A stretch of 64,000 nucleotides of DNA from Streptomyces sp. TLI_235 (GTDB taxonomy: Bacteria > Actinomycetota > Actinomycetes > Streptomycetales > Streptomycetaceae). The stretch lies in NCBI GenBank assembly GCA_002300355.1, contig NSGV01000001.1:248001-312000 (forward strand), in the 5' to 3' direction. Positions within the stretch are counted from its first letter, which is position 1. Each line of letters begins with the position of its first letter. Shown piece after piece: positions 1 through 17,957 of this stretch. The notes under the pieces are model-generated. The model searched no databases, was not told the DNA's origin, and saw only the letters and a program-made list of their open reading frames with translations. Position numbers and translations under genes: made by a program.

Positions 1-6998
<6,998 letters not shown>

Positions 6999-7002
<4 letters not shown>

Positions 7003-10000
7003 AACAGCCCCTCCTCCTGCGCGAGGAGCGTCTCGAGCTCCTCGTCCGACAGCGCTTCGACCGCCGCTTCGACGGCTTCGCGGACCAGCCGGGCATGGGC
7101 CGCGGCGGTGGTGTGCTCAAAGAACTGACGCAGCGTCAGCATGATCCCGAAGGCCTCCTCGACGAGCAGCCGCAGCCGGGTGACGAGCAGCGAGTGCCCG
7201 CCGAGGTCGAGGAAGAAGTCGTCCTCGACGCCGATCCGGTCCACTCCCAGGACCTGCTGCCACAGCTCGCACAGGCGTTCCTCCAGCGCGTCGCGCGGGG
7301 GCGTGTGCGGGCGGGCCGCCTGGATCCGGTCCAGGTCGGGCGCCGGCAGGGCCTTGCGGTCGAGCTTGCCGTTGCGGGTGACGGGCAGGGCCGCCAGCGG
7401 AACGAAGACGGCCGGGACGAGGTGGGCGGGCAGCGCGGCCCGCAGGTCCTCGCGCACCCGGTCGAGCACACCCCGGTCGTCCGAACCCCGGTCGCGCAGG
7501 ACCACGTAGGCGGCCAGTGCCCGGTCGCCGGCCCGCAGTTCGCAGGGCTCGACGGCGGCGCCCGCCACGTCCGGGTGGGCGGCGAGCACGGCCTCGATCT
7601 CGCCGGGCTCGATCCGGTAGCCGCGGATCTTGACCTGGCGGTCGGCGCGGCCGACGAACTCGATCACTCCGTCCGCCCGGGCCCGCACCAGGTCGCCGGT
7701 CCGGTAGAGCCGGGCCCCCGGCTCGGTGGCGAAGGGGTCGGGCACGAAGCGGTCGGCGGTGAGGTCGGGGCGGCCCAGGTAGCCGCGGGCGACCCGGCTG
7801 CCGCCGATCATCAGCTCGCCGAGGACGCCGGGCGGCACCGGCTGCTGCCGGCCGTCGAGGACCCGGGCCACGGTACCGACCAGCGGCCGGCCGATGGGCA
7901 GCGCGGCGGTGTCCTGGCGTCCGTCGGGGTCCGCGCCCACCGTGTGCATGGTGCAGGCGACGGTCGCCTCGGTGGGTCCGTAGGTGCAGGCGAACGCCCC
8001 GGGCAGTCCGGTGCGTGCCCAGCGCCGGGCGTCGAGCGCGGTCACCACGTCGCCGCCGACGCTCATCAGCGCCAGGCCCTCCAGCCGCCGGTCGCCGGGC
8101 CGCAGCCGTTCCAGCAGTTCGCGGTAGTAGACCGGGGTCACGTCGAGGACGGTGACCCGGAGCCGCTCGATCTGGTCGAGCAGTTCGTCGGGCGAGACCG
8201 CGCGGGGGTCGAGCACGACCACCGCGCCGCCGGCGGTGAGCGGGGCCGCGATCTGGTCCATCGAGGCGTCGAAGCTGACGGCCGCCATCAGCGCGAACCG
8301 TTCGCCGGGCCCCAGCCGGTACGCCTGGGCCATCACGTGGCAGTGCTCGACGTACGAGCGGTGCTCGACCATGACGCCCTTGGGCCGTCCGGTCGATCCC
8401 GACGTGTAGATCAGGTAGGCCAGGTCGCGCGGCGAGACGGGCTCGCCCACCGGACGCGTGTCGGCGGGCGCCCCGGGCTCGTCGAAGTGCAGGACGGGGA
8501 TCCCCGCGGCGGGCAGCGCGGACCGAGTGGCCGCCACGGTGACCACCGCGCTCGCCCGGCTCTCGGCGAGCAGACCGGCGAGCCGTTCGGCGGGGTCGGC
8601 GGGGTCCACCGGCAGGTAGCAGCCGCCCGCCTTGAGGATGCCGAGCCAGGCCACCACCAGCCGGTGGTCGCGGGGCATCGCGCTGGCGACCACGGCGCCG
8701 GGACGGATCCCGAGGGCGCGCAGCCGGGCGGCCAGCCGCTCGGCCTCGGCGTCGAGCCGGGCGTAGGTCAGTTCCGCGTCGAGCGAGATCACGGCCGGGG
8801 CGTCCGGCGTGGCCCTGGTCTGCGCGGCGACCACCTCGTGCATGGGACGCCGGTCCGTCCGGCCGCGTCCGAAGTCGCCCTGCCCGACGGCCTCCTCCGC
8901 GGTGAGCAGCGGGTGCTCGGTGATCGGGCGGTCGGGCGCGGCGGCCAGGGCGTCCAGCAGGCGGACCAGGTGGTCGGCCATCCGCTCGACGGTGGCGGCG
9001 TCGAACAGCGCGGTCGCGTACTCGAACTCGCCCTGCCAGCCGCCCCCCTGCCGGGCGCGCAGCACCAGGGAGAGGTCGGTGAGCGCGGGCGCGTCGGCGA
9101 CCCGGAACGGGCGGACCCCCAGCGGGCCGAGCGCGAGCGAGGGTTCCGCGTCCTCGAAGGTCTGGAACATGGTCTGGAAGACGGGCGTCCGCGACGGGTC
9201 CCGATCCGGACGGAGCTCGGCCACGACCCGGTCGAACGGGCAGTCCTGGTCGGCGAAGGCGCTCAGTGCACCGGCCCGTACCCGGTCGAGCAGTTCGGCG
9301 AAGGTGGGTGCGGCGGAGAGGTCGGCCCGCAGGGCCAGGGTGTTGACGAAGCTGCCGAGCATCGTGTGGGTCTGCTCGGCGTCGCGTCCGGCCACGGGGG
9401 TGCCGACGGCGAAGTCGTCCTGGCCGGTGTAGCGGTGCAGGAAGGCGAGGTAGCCCGCGAGCAGCGACATGAAGGGGGTGGCGCCGCGGCTCCTGCCGTA
9501 GGCGGCCAGCGCCTCCGATGTCCCGGCGGGGAGCGCGAAGACGTGGTCGGCGCCCGCGCCGTCGCGGACCGCCGGACGGGGCCGGTCGGTGGGCAGTTCC
9601 AGGGCCGGCACGCCGGCCAGGGTCTGCGCCCAGCGGCGGGCCTGTTCCGCGCCGAGGCCGCGGTCGACGCGGTCGCGGTGCCACTGCGCCCAGTCGGCGT
9701 ACTGCAGCGCGGGCGCGACACTGTCCGCCGTTCCGCCGTCCGCGAGCGCGGTGTACGCCCGGTCCAGCTCGGTGCCGATCAGGCCCAGCGACTGCCCGTC
9801 GCAGGCGATGTGGTGCAGGGTCAGCAGCAGGACGTGGTCGTCGTCGGCCAGCCGTGCCAGGGTGGCCCGGAGCGGGTGCTCGGCGGTGAGGTCGAAGCCG
9901 CGCCGTGCGCGCTCGGCGAGTGCGGCCCGGGCGGCCTCCTCACGCCGGTCGGCCGGCAGGCCGGTGAGGTCGAGCAGTTCGGGTGCCGGGTCGCCGGCGG

Positions 10001-13000
10001 GGTCGGCGAGCTGCCGCGGGCCGTCCGGGGTGTCCAGGTAGCGGGTGCGCAGGATCTCGTGGCGGGCGGTCAGGGCGCGCAGGGCTCCGGTGAGGGCGTC
10101 CGGGTCGAGCCGGCCGGTCAGCCGCCAGGCGATCGGGACGAGGTAGTCGGCGGAGGCGGGGTGCAGCTGGTCGTGCAGCCAGAGCCGTTCCTGCGCCGCG
10201 GAGAGCGGCAGCGGGCCCGGGCGGCCGGCCGGGCGGAGCGGCTCCGCCGGTGCGGCGGGCGCCGCCTCGCCGAGCCGGGCGCAGAGCGCCGCCACGGTGG
10301 GCGATTCGAAGATCCACGCGAGCGGCAGCTCGACCCCGAGCGCCTCGCGCGTCCTGGTCGCGGCCCGAGTGGCCATCAGCGAGTGGCCGCCCAGCGCGAA
10401 GAAGTCGTCGTGGACGCCGATGGCGGGCAGCCCCAGCAGCTCGGCCCAGAGTGCGGCGACCGTCGCCTCGGCGGGTGTGGCCGGGGCGGTCTCGGTGTGC
10501 CCCTGCTGGGCCAGGGCGAGCGCGAGCGGATCGGGCAGCGCCTTGCGGTCGAGCTTGCCGGTGCTGGTGCGCGGCAGTGAGTCGACCAGGCCGATCAGCG
10601 AGGGCACGTACTGCTTCGGCAGCCGCTGCGCGAGCCGGTCGCGCAGCAGGGCCGGGTCGGTCGCGGAGGGCTCGGTCAGGACGACGTATCCGACCAGTCG
10701 GGCGCCGCTCTCGGGGTCGGGCCAGGCGACGACGGCCGCGGCGGCGACGCCGGGGCAGTCGGCGAGCGCGGCCTCGACCTCGCCGGGCTCCACCCGAACC
10801 CCGCGGATCTTGACCTGGTGGTCGAGGCGGCCGAGGAACTCCAGCGTGCCGCCGGCGCGCCGCCGGACCAGGTCTCCCGTCCGGTACAGGCGCCCGCCCG
10901 GGGAGGCGGCGAAGGGGTCGGGCACGAAGCGGTCGGCGGTGAGGTCGGGCCGGCCCAGGTAGCCGCGGGCCAGACCGGCTCCGCCCAGGTGGAGCTCCCC
11001 CGGCGCGCCGTCGGGTGCCGGCCTGCCGTCGCCGTCGAGGACGTGGGCCTCGGCGTTGTCCAGCGGCCGCCCGATCGGCACCACGGGGCCGGTGTCCTCG
11101 GCGGCGCGGTAGCGGTGGGCGGTGGCGTCGATGGCGCACTCGGTCGGACCGTAGGTGTTGAACACCTCGGCCCCGGTGCGCGTCTCCACCTGGCGGGCGA
11201 GCTCGGCGGGCAGCGGCTCGCCCGCGGAGAGCACCAGCCGCAGTGCGTCGCAGTCGGCGAGGTTCGGCTGTTCGGCGATGTCGCGCAGCACCGAGGGCAC
11301 GAACTGGAGGATCGTCACCCGGTGGGCGGCGGCGGTGCGGAGCAGTGCCGCCGGGTCGGCCTGCGCGGCGGCGGGGGCCAGCACCACCGTGCCGCCGGCG
11401 ACCAGCGGGGCCACCAGCTCCCACACCGAGGCGTCGAAGGTCGCCGTGGTCTTCTGCAGCACCCGGTCGGCGGGGCCGATGCCGTGCCGGCGCACCGTCC
11501 ACAGCACCCGGTTGCGGATGCCGGCGTGGGTGACCAGGACTCCCTTGGGTCTGCCGGTGGAGCCCGAGGTGTAGATGAGGTAGGCGACGTCGTCGCCGGC
11601 CGGGGCGGTCTCCGGCGCGGTCGCGGGCAGGTCCGTGAGGGCGGCCCGGTCGAGGCCGACGGGCGTGCGGTCCGGGTCGGCGGGCAGGGCCGGGAGCAGG
11701 TCGGAGCGGGTCAGCACGATGCGGGCGGCGGAGTCGGCGAGCACCGCCGCGGTGCGGGCGGCCGGCTGCGCCGGGTCGAGCGGGAGGTAGACGCCGCCCG
11801 CCCGCCACACCGCGAGCAGGGCGGCGACCAGGTCGGCGCCGTGGGCGCCGTCCCGGTCCAGGAAGACCGCGACCGGTTCGCCCGGGGCGACGCCGAGGGC
11901 GATCAGGTGACGGGCCAGCCGGTTGGCGCGGGCCTCCAGTTCGGCGTAGGTCAGCTCGCGGCCGTCCGTCCCGATGACGGCGGTGGCGGCGGGGTGGGTG
12001 GCGACGGCCGCGGACACCAGGGCCGGCAGCAGGGCCGGGCCGTGGTCCGTCTTCGGGCCGCGTCCGGCGGCCAGCGCCGCGGTGCGCTCGTCCGCGGTGA
12101 GCAGTTCGAAGCGGTCGAGCGGCAGTTCCCGGTCGCCGGTGAGCCGGTCGAGCGCGGCCACGTAGCGGTGGGCGAGCCGCTCGACGGTGGCGTGGTCGTA
12201 CAGCGCGGTGGCGTACTCGAAGACGGCTTCGAATCCGCCGTCCTGCTGCCGCTGGACCTTGACGGTGAGGTCGAACTTGACCGAGGTGAGCGGGCGGCGC
12301 ACGGTCGACATCGCCAGGTCGCCCAGCCGTGTCTCGGCGGAGGAGACGCCCTCGTAGAGGAACTGCACCTGGGCCAGCGGGTTCCGCGCGAGGTCGCGCT
12401 CCGGCCGCAGCCGTTCCACCAGCAGGTCGAACGGGAGGTCCTCGTTGGCGATCGCCTCGAAGGCGGAGTTGCGTACGGCGCCCACCAGCTCGCGGAAGGT
12501 CTGCCGGGGGCCGGGCCTGGTCCGGATCACCGCGGTGTTCACGAAGAAGCCGACCAGCTCCTCCAGTTCCGGGTCGCGGCGCCCGGCGACGGCGGTCGCC
12601 ACCGAGACGTCGTCCTGCCCGGTGTACCGGGCGAGGACCACGGAGAGCGCCGCCAGCAGGACCGCGTACGGGGTCGCCCGGCAGGCGCGGGCGGTGGCCA
12701 GCAGGCGGTGTCCGGTCTCCTCCGGAACCGCGATCCGCACGGCGGCGCCGCCGGCGTCCCGGCGCGCCGGACGCGGCCGGTCCGCCGGGAACTCGGTGGG
12801 AGTCAGGTCGGCCAGGGCCGCGCGCCAGTAGGCCAGCTGCCCGTCCAGTTCGCCGGACTCGACCCGGGCCCGCTGACCTACCGCGTAGTCGGCGTAGGTC
12901 GCCCGCGGTGCGGGCAGCTCGGCCGGCCGGCCCTCCCGGTGGGCGCCGTAGACGGAGTCGAGGGCGCCGAAGAACCGCTCCTCGGACCAGCGGTCCCAGG

Positions 13001-13460
13001 AGATGTGGTGGATCGTCATGACGAGGATCTGCTCGTCGTCACGGAGCCTGAGCAGCGTCGCCCGCACCGGCAGGTCGGCCGCGAGGTCGAACGGGCGGGC
13101 GAAGATCGCGTCGATCTCCCGCTCGGCGCGCGGCTCGCGCTCGGTCTCCGGCAGCTCCCGCAGGTCGAGGACGTCCAGCCGGAGTTCCGCCCGGTCGTCC
13201 ACCACCTGGACGGGCTGCCCGTCGTCGAGGACGGGATAGCGGGTGCGCAGGGCCGCGTGCACGGCGAACAGGTCGGCCAGCGCCCGGCGCAGCGCCGGCA
13301 GGTCGAGCACCCCGGTCAGCCGCAGTGCGTACGGCAGCACGTAGTCGACGGTGCCCGGGGTGAGCTGGTCGAGGAACCACACCCGCTGCTGGGCGTAGGA
13401 GAGCGGGGTGCCGGCGCCGCTGTCCGGCGGCCCGCCGCGGTCGGCCGGGGCTGTGGTCAC
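6999..13460 (-). CDS. Nonribosomal peptide synthetase, C-A-PCP-C-A-PCP
   Basis: Two-module NRPS subunit of 2153 residues. The GTG start overlaps the mbtH TGA as GTGA; an in-frame ATG further upstream would run through mbtH and is rejected. C1 begins with [13 protein letters not shown] and has HHISWDRWS near residue 150, with Arg where the core normally has Gly. A1 (A3 core near residue 635, NTYGPTE near 767) has pocket D-A-W-Q-L-A-T-I-D, partly like glutamine-type codes. PCP1 Ser is in LGGHSL near residue 1025. C2 has HHIACDG near 1214. A2 has pocket D-A-D-D-M-V-T-V-A; two extra acidic residues suggest a cationic side chain, possibly Dap. PCP2 has LGGHSLL near 2087. It starts with a C domain, so its first substrate may be an acyl group or come from another, unseen subunit. 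Residue assignments by hand alignment to GrsA. Confidence 0.96.
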
Positions 13461-13711
13461 CGCGCCGCTCCGGCTTCCAGGGTCGCGGCCGGGGCGGCGG
13501 CCCGCTCCTCGTCGCGCAGGCGCAGGCTCAGCGGGCGCATGTCGGTCCACACCTCGCCGATGTGCGCCAGGCACTCCTGGCGGCTCCCGGCGAAGCCCTC
13601 CGCGCGCCAGCCGGCCGGCAGGTCGCGGTCGGCCCGCCAGACGGAGTACTGCTCCTCGTGGTTGACCACGACCAGATGGCGGATGTCGAGGGCGGTGTCG
13701 TCGCTGCTCAT
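13457..13711 (-). CDS. mbtH: MbtH-like NRPS accessory protein
   Basis: An 84-residue protein with the MbtH signature: [21 protein letters not shown], then a conserved tail around [12 protein letters not shown]. MbtH proteins bind NRPS adenylation domains and are often needed for their folding and activity. The ATG at 13711 is chosen over an upstream in-frame ATG because it has a GGAG ribosome site and gives the usual family length. Its TGA overlaps the GTG of the following NRPS, so the two are coupled. Placement inside the operon strongly suggests that one or more of the four adenylation domains here are MbtH-dependent. Confidence 0.95.
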   Translation of the reverse strand: MSSDDTALDIRHLVVVNHEEQYSVWRADRDLPAGWRAEGFAGSRQECLAHIGEVWTDMRPLSLRLRDEERAAAPAATLEAGAAR

Positions 13712-13808
13712 GGTGCGTCTCCTAGGTGTCGTCGAAGGGTCGGTGCGGACGGGGGCCGGGCCGGCCACCGCCCGAGGGCGCGGGTGCGCCGTCGGGTGGT
13801 GGCGGTGG

Positions 13809-14795
13809 TCAGCCCTGGAAGCCGGGAACGGCGGTGCCCAGCCCGGCCCGGGCGGCCTCGGCGCGGACCGCCTCGGCGAGCGCGAGGTCGAGGACGCCGA
13901 GGCCGAAGGGCGAGTAGACGGTCACCCGGTCCGGGTCGACCGAGCGGCCGGGCTCCTGCAGCAGGTCGCCGATCTCGGCGTGGACGAAGGCCCGGTCGCC
14001 GGTCCGCTGCTCGGCCAGGTGGATCGAGGTGGCCTCCCGGCTGACGTGGTCGGTGTCGTCCACCACGTTCCGCGCGGCCAGCACGGACTCGACGGTGAGG
14101 TCCCGCAGGGACAGGTGCAGCACGACCCCGCCGGGCCGCACCGCGTCAGTGGTCAGGTGCGGCCGGGCGGCGGTGGTCGCCAGCGACACCACCGGCTGCG
14201 CGGCCATCGCCGCGTCCTGGTCCGCGGCCCGGTCCACGGTCAGCCCGGGCCAGGCCGCGGCGACGCGTTCGGCGAACGCCTCGGCGCGCTCCGGGTCCAG
14301 GTCGAACAGCGTCACCGCGTGCAGCTCCGGGAGGGCGGCGGTGAGGAAGCGCAGCACCTCGAAGTTGATCGCGCCGCAGCCGAACAGGGTGACGCCGTCG
14401 GCCGCCCCGTCGGCGGTCAGCTTGCGGGCGGCCAGCGCCGCACTGGCCGCCGTGCGGCGCGCGGAGATCACGGTGCCGTCCAGCAGCGCCTCGGCCCGGC
14501 CGGTGCGCAGCGAGTTCAGTACGACGACCGCCGAGGCGCGCTCCAGCCCGGAGTCGATGTTCCCGGGGAAGGAGGAGACCCATTTGAAGCCCGCGACGGG
14601 GCTCCGCCCGCCGAGGTAGGCGGGCAGACCGATGATCCGGTCGCGCTCGTTCTCCGGGAATCGGAGGAAGATCGAGTGCGGCAGTGCGGTGCCGCCGTCG
14701 GCGTGGACGAGGTAGGCGTCGCGGACCAGGTCGAGGATCAGGTCCTCGCGGCCGTCGAGGACGCTCTCCACGTCCTTCCTGCCGAGGATCAGCAT
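13809..14795 (-). CDS. sbnB: SbnB-like N-(2-amino-2-carboxyethyl)-L-glutamate dehydrogenase (ornithine cyclodeaminase family)
   Basis: A 328-residue member of the ornithine cyclodeaminase/mu-crystallin family. It shows an N-terminal substrate domain with [11 protein letters not shown] and a nucleotide-binding segment [15 protein letters not shown]. In staphyloferrin B biosynthesis SbnB oxidises the SbnA product N-(1-amino-1-carboxyl-2-ethyl)-glutamate with NAD to give 2,3-diaminopropionate and 2-oxoglutarate; homologues supply Dap to other NRPS lines such as viomycin. The assignment rests on the family plus direct linkage to an SbnA-like gene: its ATG overlaps the sbnA stop by seven bases. 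Alone, the family could also indicate alanine dehydrogenase or ornithine cyclodeaminase activity. It lies 97 bases before mbtH. Confidence 0.9.
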   Translation of the reverse strand: MLILGRKDVESVLDGREDLILDLVRDAYLVHADGGTALPHSIFLRFPENERDRIIGLPAYLGGRSPVAGFKWVSSFPGNIDSGLERASAVVVLNSLRTGRAEALLDGTVISARRTAASAALAARKLTADGAADGVTLFGCGAINFEVLRFLTAALPELHAVTLFDLDPERAEAFAERVAAAWPGLTVDRAADQDAAMAAQPVVSLATTAARPHLTTDAVRPGGVVLHLSLRDLTVESVLAARNVVDDTDHVSREATSIHLAEQRTGDRAFVHAEIGDLLQEPGRSVDPDRVTVYSPFGLGVLDLALAEAVRAEAARAGLGTAVPGFQG

Positions 14796-15877
14796 GGTGC
14801 GGGCTCCTTGTGGTCGAAGTCGGACGGCAGTTCTGACACCGGGTCGGCCAGGCCGAAGGAGGGCTCGGTGGCGGTGCCGGCGAGGAGGTGGAACGGGTCG
14901 GGGGTGGCGGCGAGGTCCAGTCCCAGCCGGTCGCGCACCCAGGTGTCGCAGTAGACGGTGTCGAGGTACCGGTCACCGCGGTCGGCGAGGATCAGCACGC
15001 AGTTGGCCCCGGCCGGGATCCGGTGCCGGTGTGCGAGCAGTGCCGCCACCACGGCGCCGGCCGAACCGCCGGCGAGGATGGCCTCGCTGGCGACCAGCTG
15101 CCGGCAGCCCCGGACGCAGTCGCCGTCGCCGATCAGGGTCACCTCGTCGGCGAGGTCGGGCACCAGCAGTGCGGGCGGCATCGCCGCACCGTGGCCGGGG
15201 ATCCTCCGGCTGCCGGTAGGCGGCCCGAAGATCCCGCTGCCCTGCGCGTCCACCGCGACGATCCGCGTGCCCAGTCCGGCCCGCCGCACGTAGTCGGCGC
15301 AGCCGCGCAGCGTTCCGCACGAACTCGTCGCGACGAACAGGTAGTCGACCTGGCCGGCGAGTGACTCGGCGATCTCCGACATGGTGCGCTCGTGGGCCCG
15401 GGCGTTGAGCAGGTTGCCGTACTGGTTCGGCCAGTAGGCGTGCGGGATCCGCGACACCAGCCGGCGCACCCGGCGCAGCCGCTCGGGCAGGAACTCCCCG
15501 GTCTCCGGGTCGACCTCGGTGACCATGTCGACCTCGGCACCGTAGGCGCGCAGGATCGCCACGTTGTTCTCGGTGGTGCGCGGATCGACGACGCAGATCA
15601 GCCGCACGCCGAAGTAGCAGCACACCTGGGCGAGGCCGATCGCGAGGTTCCCCGAGCTCGACTCGACGACCACGGACCTGCCCGGCACGATCGTCCCGTC
15701 GGCGATCAGCCCGCCCAGCATCGAGAACGCGGCGCGGTCCTTCATGCTGCCGCCGGGATTCATTCCCTCCAATTTCGCGTAGAGGCGGAAAGGTGCGTCG
15801 GGCACCAGTCTTCGAAGCTCGACGAGCGGAGTCGAGCCAATGGCCGACAACACCCCGAGTGGCAGGTTCTCCACCAC
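14789..15877 (-). CDS. sbnA: SbnA-like PLP-dependent 2,3-diaminopropionate biosynthesis enzyme (cysteine synthase fold)
   Basis: A 362-residue fold-type II PLP enzyme. The Schiff-base lysine is in NPGGSMKDRAAF, the substrate-binding loop is ESSSGNLAIGLA, and GGSAGAVVAA fits the phosphate-binding loop near the C-terminal half. Family members with the downstream SbnB partner condense O-phospho-L-serine (or an activated serine) with L-glutamate. The GTG start at 15877 is preceded by AGAGGGA; a second GTG follows at once, so the exact start could be one codon later. It is the first gene of the NRPS operon and so probably sets Dap supply together with assembly-line expression. A plain cysteine synthase is less likely because of the linked sbnB and NRPS. 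Confidence 0.92.
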   Translation of the reverse strand: MVENLPLGVLSAIGSTPLVELRRLVPDAPFRLYAKLEGMNPGGSMKDRAAFSMLGGLIADGTIVPGRSVVVESSSGNLAIGLAQVCCYFGVRLICVVDPRTTENNVAILRAYGAEVDMVTEVDPETGEFLPERLRRVRRLVSRIPHAYWPNQYGNLLNARAHERTMSEIAESLAGQVDYLFVATSSCGTLRGCADYVRRAGLGTRIVAVDAQGSGIFGPPTGSRRIPGHGAAMPPALLVPDLADEVTLIGDGDCVRGCRQLVASEAILAGGSAGAVVAALLAHRHRIPAGANCVLILADRGDRYLDTVYCDTWVRDRLGLDLAATPDPFHLLAGTATEPSFGLADPVSELPSDFDHKEPAPC

Positions 15878-16212
15878 TGTCTAGTCCCTCTCAATCCGGT
15901 CAGGAAGCGAAAGGCCGTAGTGGCCGGCGGCAGTGCGGTCACTGCTGACGGCCGCACCCCCGCCGACTTCCGCCATCATGCGACAGACCCCTCCCGGCAT
16001 ATTCTCGGTTTCTTCCCGACACCCTCCGGAAGTTCTCCTCGAACGCTATCGATCCGCTGCTGAAATATTCCTGGAAATCTTTTGCACGAAATTCCTGGCA
16101 CAGCGCCGACATTTCATTGCGCAGGCGACTTCGGTGCGCTTATCGTCATGGTTCGAAAAGGCGGGGAGGCGCTCGTGAAACACCCGCCGCGGGCCACAGG
16201 GAGGAAACCCCG
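15878..16212. promoter_or_regulatory. Divergent promoter region between the Dap/NRPS operon and the LLM gene
   Basis: A 335-base gap between two divergent starts. It is clearly more AT-rich than its surroundings between about 15998 and 16150 (for example GAAATATTCC near 16059 and TTTCATTGCG near 16110), as expected for a promoter-bearing segment in high-GC DNA. I cannot assign -35/-10 elements with confidence and see no strong palindrome. No coding sequence is supported here. Confidence 0.6.
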
Positions 16213-17253
16213 ATGAGACTCGGACTGGCCGTCGGCTACTGGACCAGGCAGCCGCCGCAGGACCTGATCCCGCTCGTCCAGGAGGCGGAGCGGCTCGGGT
16301 ACCACTCGGTGTGGACCTCGGAGGCCTGGGGATCCGACGCGTTCACACCGCTCACCTGGATCGCCGCCCACACCTCGACGATCGAGCTCGGCACCGCGAT
16401 CGCGCAGATGGCGGCCCGCGCACCCGCGGCCACCGCGATGCACGCCCTGACCCTGGATCACCTCTCCGGAGGCCGGCTGGCGCTGGGCCTCGGCCTCTCC
16501 GGTCCGCAGGTGGTGGAGGGCTGGTACGGCCGGCCGTTCCCGCGCAGCCCCCTGACGGCGACCAGGGAGTACGTCGGGGTGATCCGCGCCGTGCTGGGCA
16601 GCGGCCGCCCGCTGACCCTGGACGGCTCCTACTACGGGCTGCCCTACCCCGGCCCCGACGGCACGGGCCTCGGGAAGCCGCTCCGCCCGGCGGTCAAGCC
16701 GCTCCGCCGCGACCTCCCGATCTTCCTCGGGGCCGAGGGGCCGAAGAACATCGCCCAGACCGCGGCCATCGCCGACGGCTGGCTCCCGCTGTACTGGTCA
16801 CCGGAGCGCAGCGACGTCTACGCCGAGTCGCTGCGCGACGCGCCGGAGGGCTTCCGCATCGCGCCCATGGTGTACGCCCGGCTCTGCGAGGACCCGGGGC
16901 CGGCGCTCTTCCAGGTCAAGGCGATGATCAGCTTCTACATCGGCGGCATGGGGGCGAAGGGCGCCAACTTCCACGCCAACCTGATGGCCCGGATGGGCTT
17001 CGCCTCAGAGGTCGCCAGGATCCAGGAGCTCTTCCTGGCGGGCCGCCCCGACGAGTCGATCGCCAGCGTCCCGGACGACTTCGCCCACGAGATCTCCCTC
17101 ATCGGCTCCCGCGACCGGATCGCGAGCCGTCTCGCGGCCTTCCGCGACAGCGGTGTGACCGACCTGCTGATCACCAGCAAGGACCTGCCCACCCTCCGCA
17201 CCCTGGCCGAACTGAACCTCAGGACCGGGGCCTCGCTGACAGGTCGTCACTGA
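16213..17253 (+). CDS. LLM-class F420- or flavin-dependent oxidoreductase
   Basis: A 346-residue luciferase-like (TIM barrel) oxidoreductase. It begins MRLGLAVGYWTRQPP and contains typical LLM landmarks: ERLGYHSVWTSEAWG, LGTAIAQMAARAP, LSGGRLALGLGLSGPQVVEGW and a C-terminal DSGVTDLLI. The overall pattern is closest to the mycobacterial Rv3520c-like F420-dependent group, but cofactor cannot be decided from sequence alone. The ATG at 16213 is chosen because GGGAGGAAA lies eight bases upstream; an in-frame ATG at 16117 would add a non-conserved Arg-rich stretch. It is divergent from the Dap/NRPS operon and may be a tailoring enzyme of that pathway, but the link is positional only. Confidence 0.9.
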   Translation: MRLGLAVGYWTRQPPQDLIPLVQEAERLGYHSVWTSEAWGSDAFTPLTWIAAHTSTIELGTAIAQMAARAPAATAMHALTLDHLSGGRLALGLGLSGPQVVEGWYGRPFPRSPLTATREYVGVIRAVLGSGRPLTLDGSYYGLPYPGPDGTGLGKPLRPAVKPLRRDLPIFLGAEGPKNIAQTAAIADGWLPLYWSPERSDVYAESLRDAPEGFRIAPMVYARLCEDPGPALFQVKAMISFYIGGMGAKGANFHANLMARMGFASEVARIQELFLAGRPDESIASVPDDFAHEISLIGSRDRIASRLAAFRDSGVTDLLITSKDLPTLRTLAELNLRTGASLTGRH

Positions 17254-17358
17254 CGGATCGTGACGGGCGGGAAACTTCTCGCCGACCGGGTGGGACGCGG
17301 CGGCGGTTCGACGCGTATGCAGAGGTGTCAGCTCGTACCGCAGTACCCAGGGGGATCC

Positions 17359-17943
17359 GTGACCAACTCCGTTTCCATGCGCCGTGCCTCGCTTCTCACC
17401 GCGGCGGCCGCCTCGACGCTGTTCGCGCTCGCGGCGTGCGAGTCACCCGGCGCCTCGTCCGCCGCTCCGGCCGCCGCCCCGTCGGCCGTCCCGTCCAGTG
17501 CTTCGGCGGCCGTTCCCACCGCCGCTCCGGCCGCACCGGCCGCCGTCGGGTGCGGTGCGCCGGCCGGGGCCGCGTGGGTGTTCGTGTCGTCGGCCGCGGG
17601 CTCCGGTGACGGCGGCGCCGACCTCGCCGTGTCCGACACCAGGGTGACCTGCAGCCCCGACGGGCTCGACCCGATCGTGGACGGTGCCGGCGGCACGGGC
17701 GCCCGGACGGTGCACCTGGCCGCCGACGCCGCCGTCCACCTGCTCACTCCCGACAACCGGCTCGCCGATGGCACCGCCGCGGACGTGACCGGGCTGTTCG
17801 CCGCGCACTCCGCGGGCCGGTCCGGCACCGGCGCCTTCGGCTGGAAGGGCAACGTCTTCACCGTCCGCCTCGACGACGCGGGCCGGGCCGTCTTCCTCGG
17901 ACAGGGCCCGTGGTCGACGCTGAACACCGCGCCCCCGAAGTAG
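17359..17943 (+). CDS. Putative secreted lipoprotein
   Basis: A 194-residue protein with a classical lipoprotein signal: MRRASLL, a hydrophobic stretch, then the lipobox LAAC at about residue 28. This is followed by a low-complexity Ala/Pro/Ser linker and a globular domain with GAAWVFVSSAAGSG and WKGNVFTVRLDDAGRAVF. The GTG at 17359 follows GGGGGATCC and is preferred; an ATG at 17377 would leave a shorter signal. The mature protein should be diacylglyceryl-anchored on the outer face of the membrane. I do not recognise the C-terminal domain. It is 105 bases after the LLM gene on the same strand and ends just before a convergent FAD monooxygenase. Confidence 0.85.
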   Translation: MTNSVSMRRASLLTAAAASTLFALAACESPGASSAAPAAAPSAVPSSASAAVPTAAPAAPAAVGCGAPAGAAWVFVSSAAGSGDGGADLAVSDTRVTCSPDGLDPIVDGAGGTGARTVHLAADAAVHLLTPDNRLADGTAADVTGLFAAHSAGRSGTGAFGWKGNVFTVRLDDAGRAVFLGQGPWSTLNTAPPK

Positions 17944-17957
17944 GCCTCCACACCGGC

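Noticed and set aside
14789..15877. Annotation as a plain cysteine synthase
   Set aside because: The overlap with an SbnB-like gene and location at the head of an NRPS operon fit Dap synthesis much better than cysteine synthesis.
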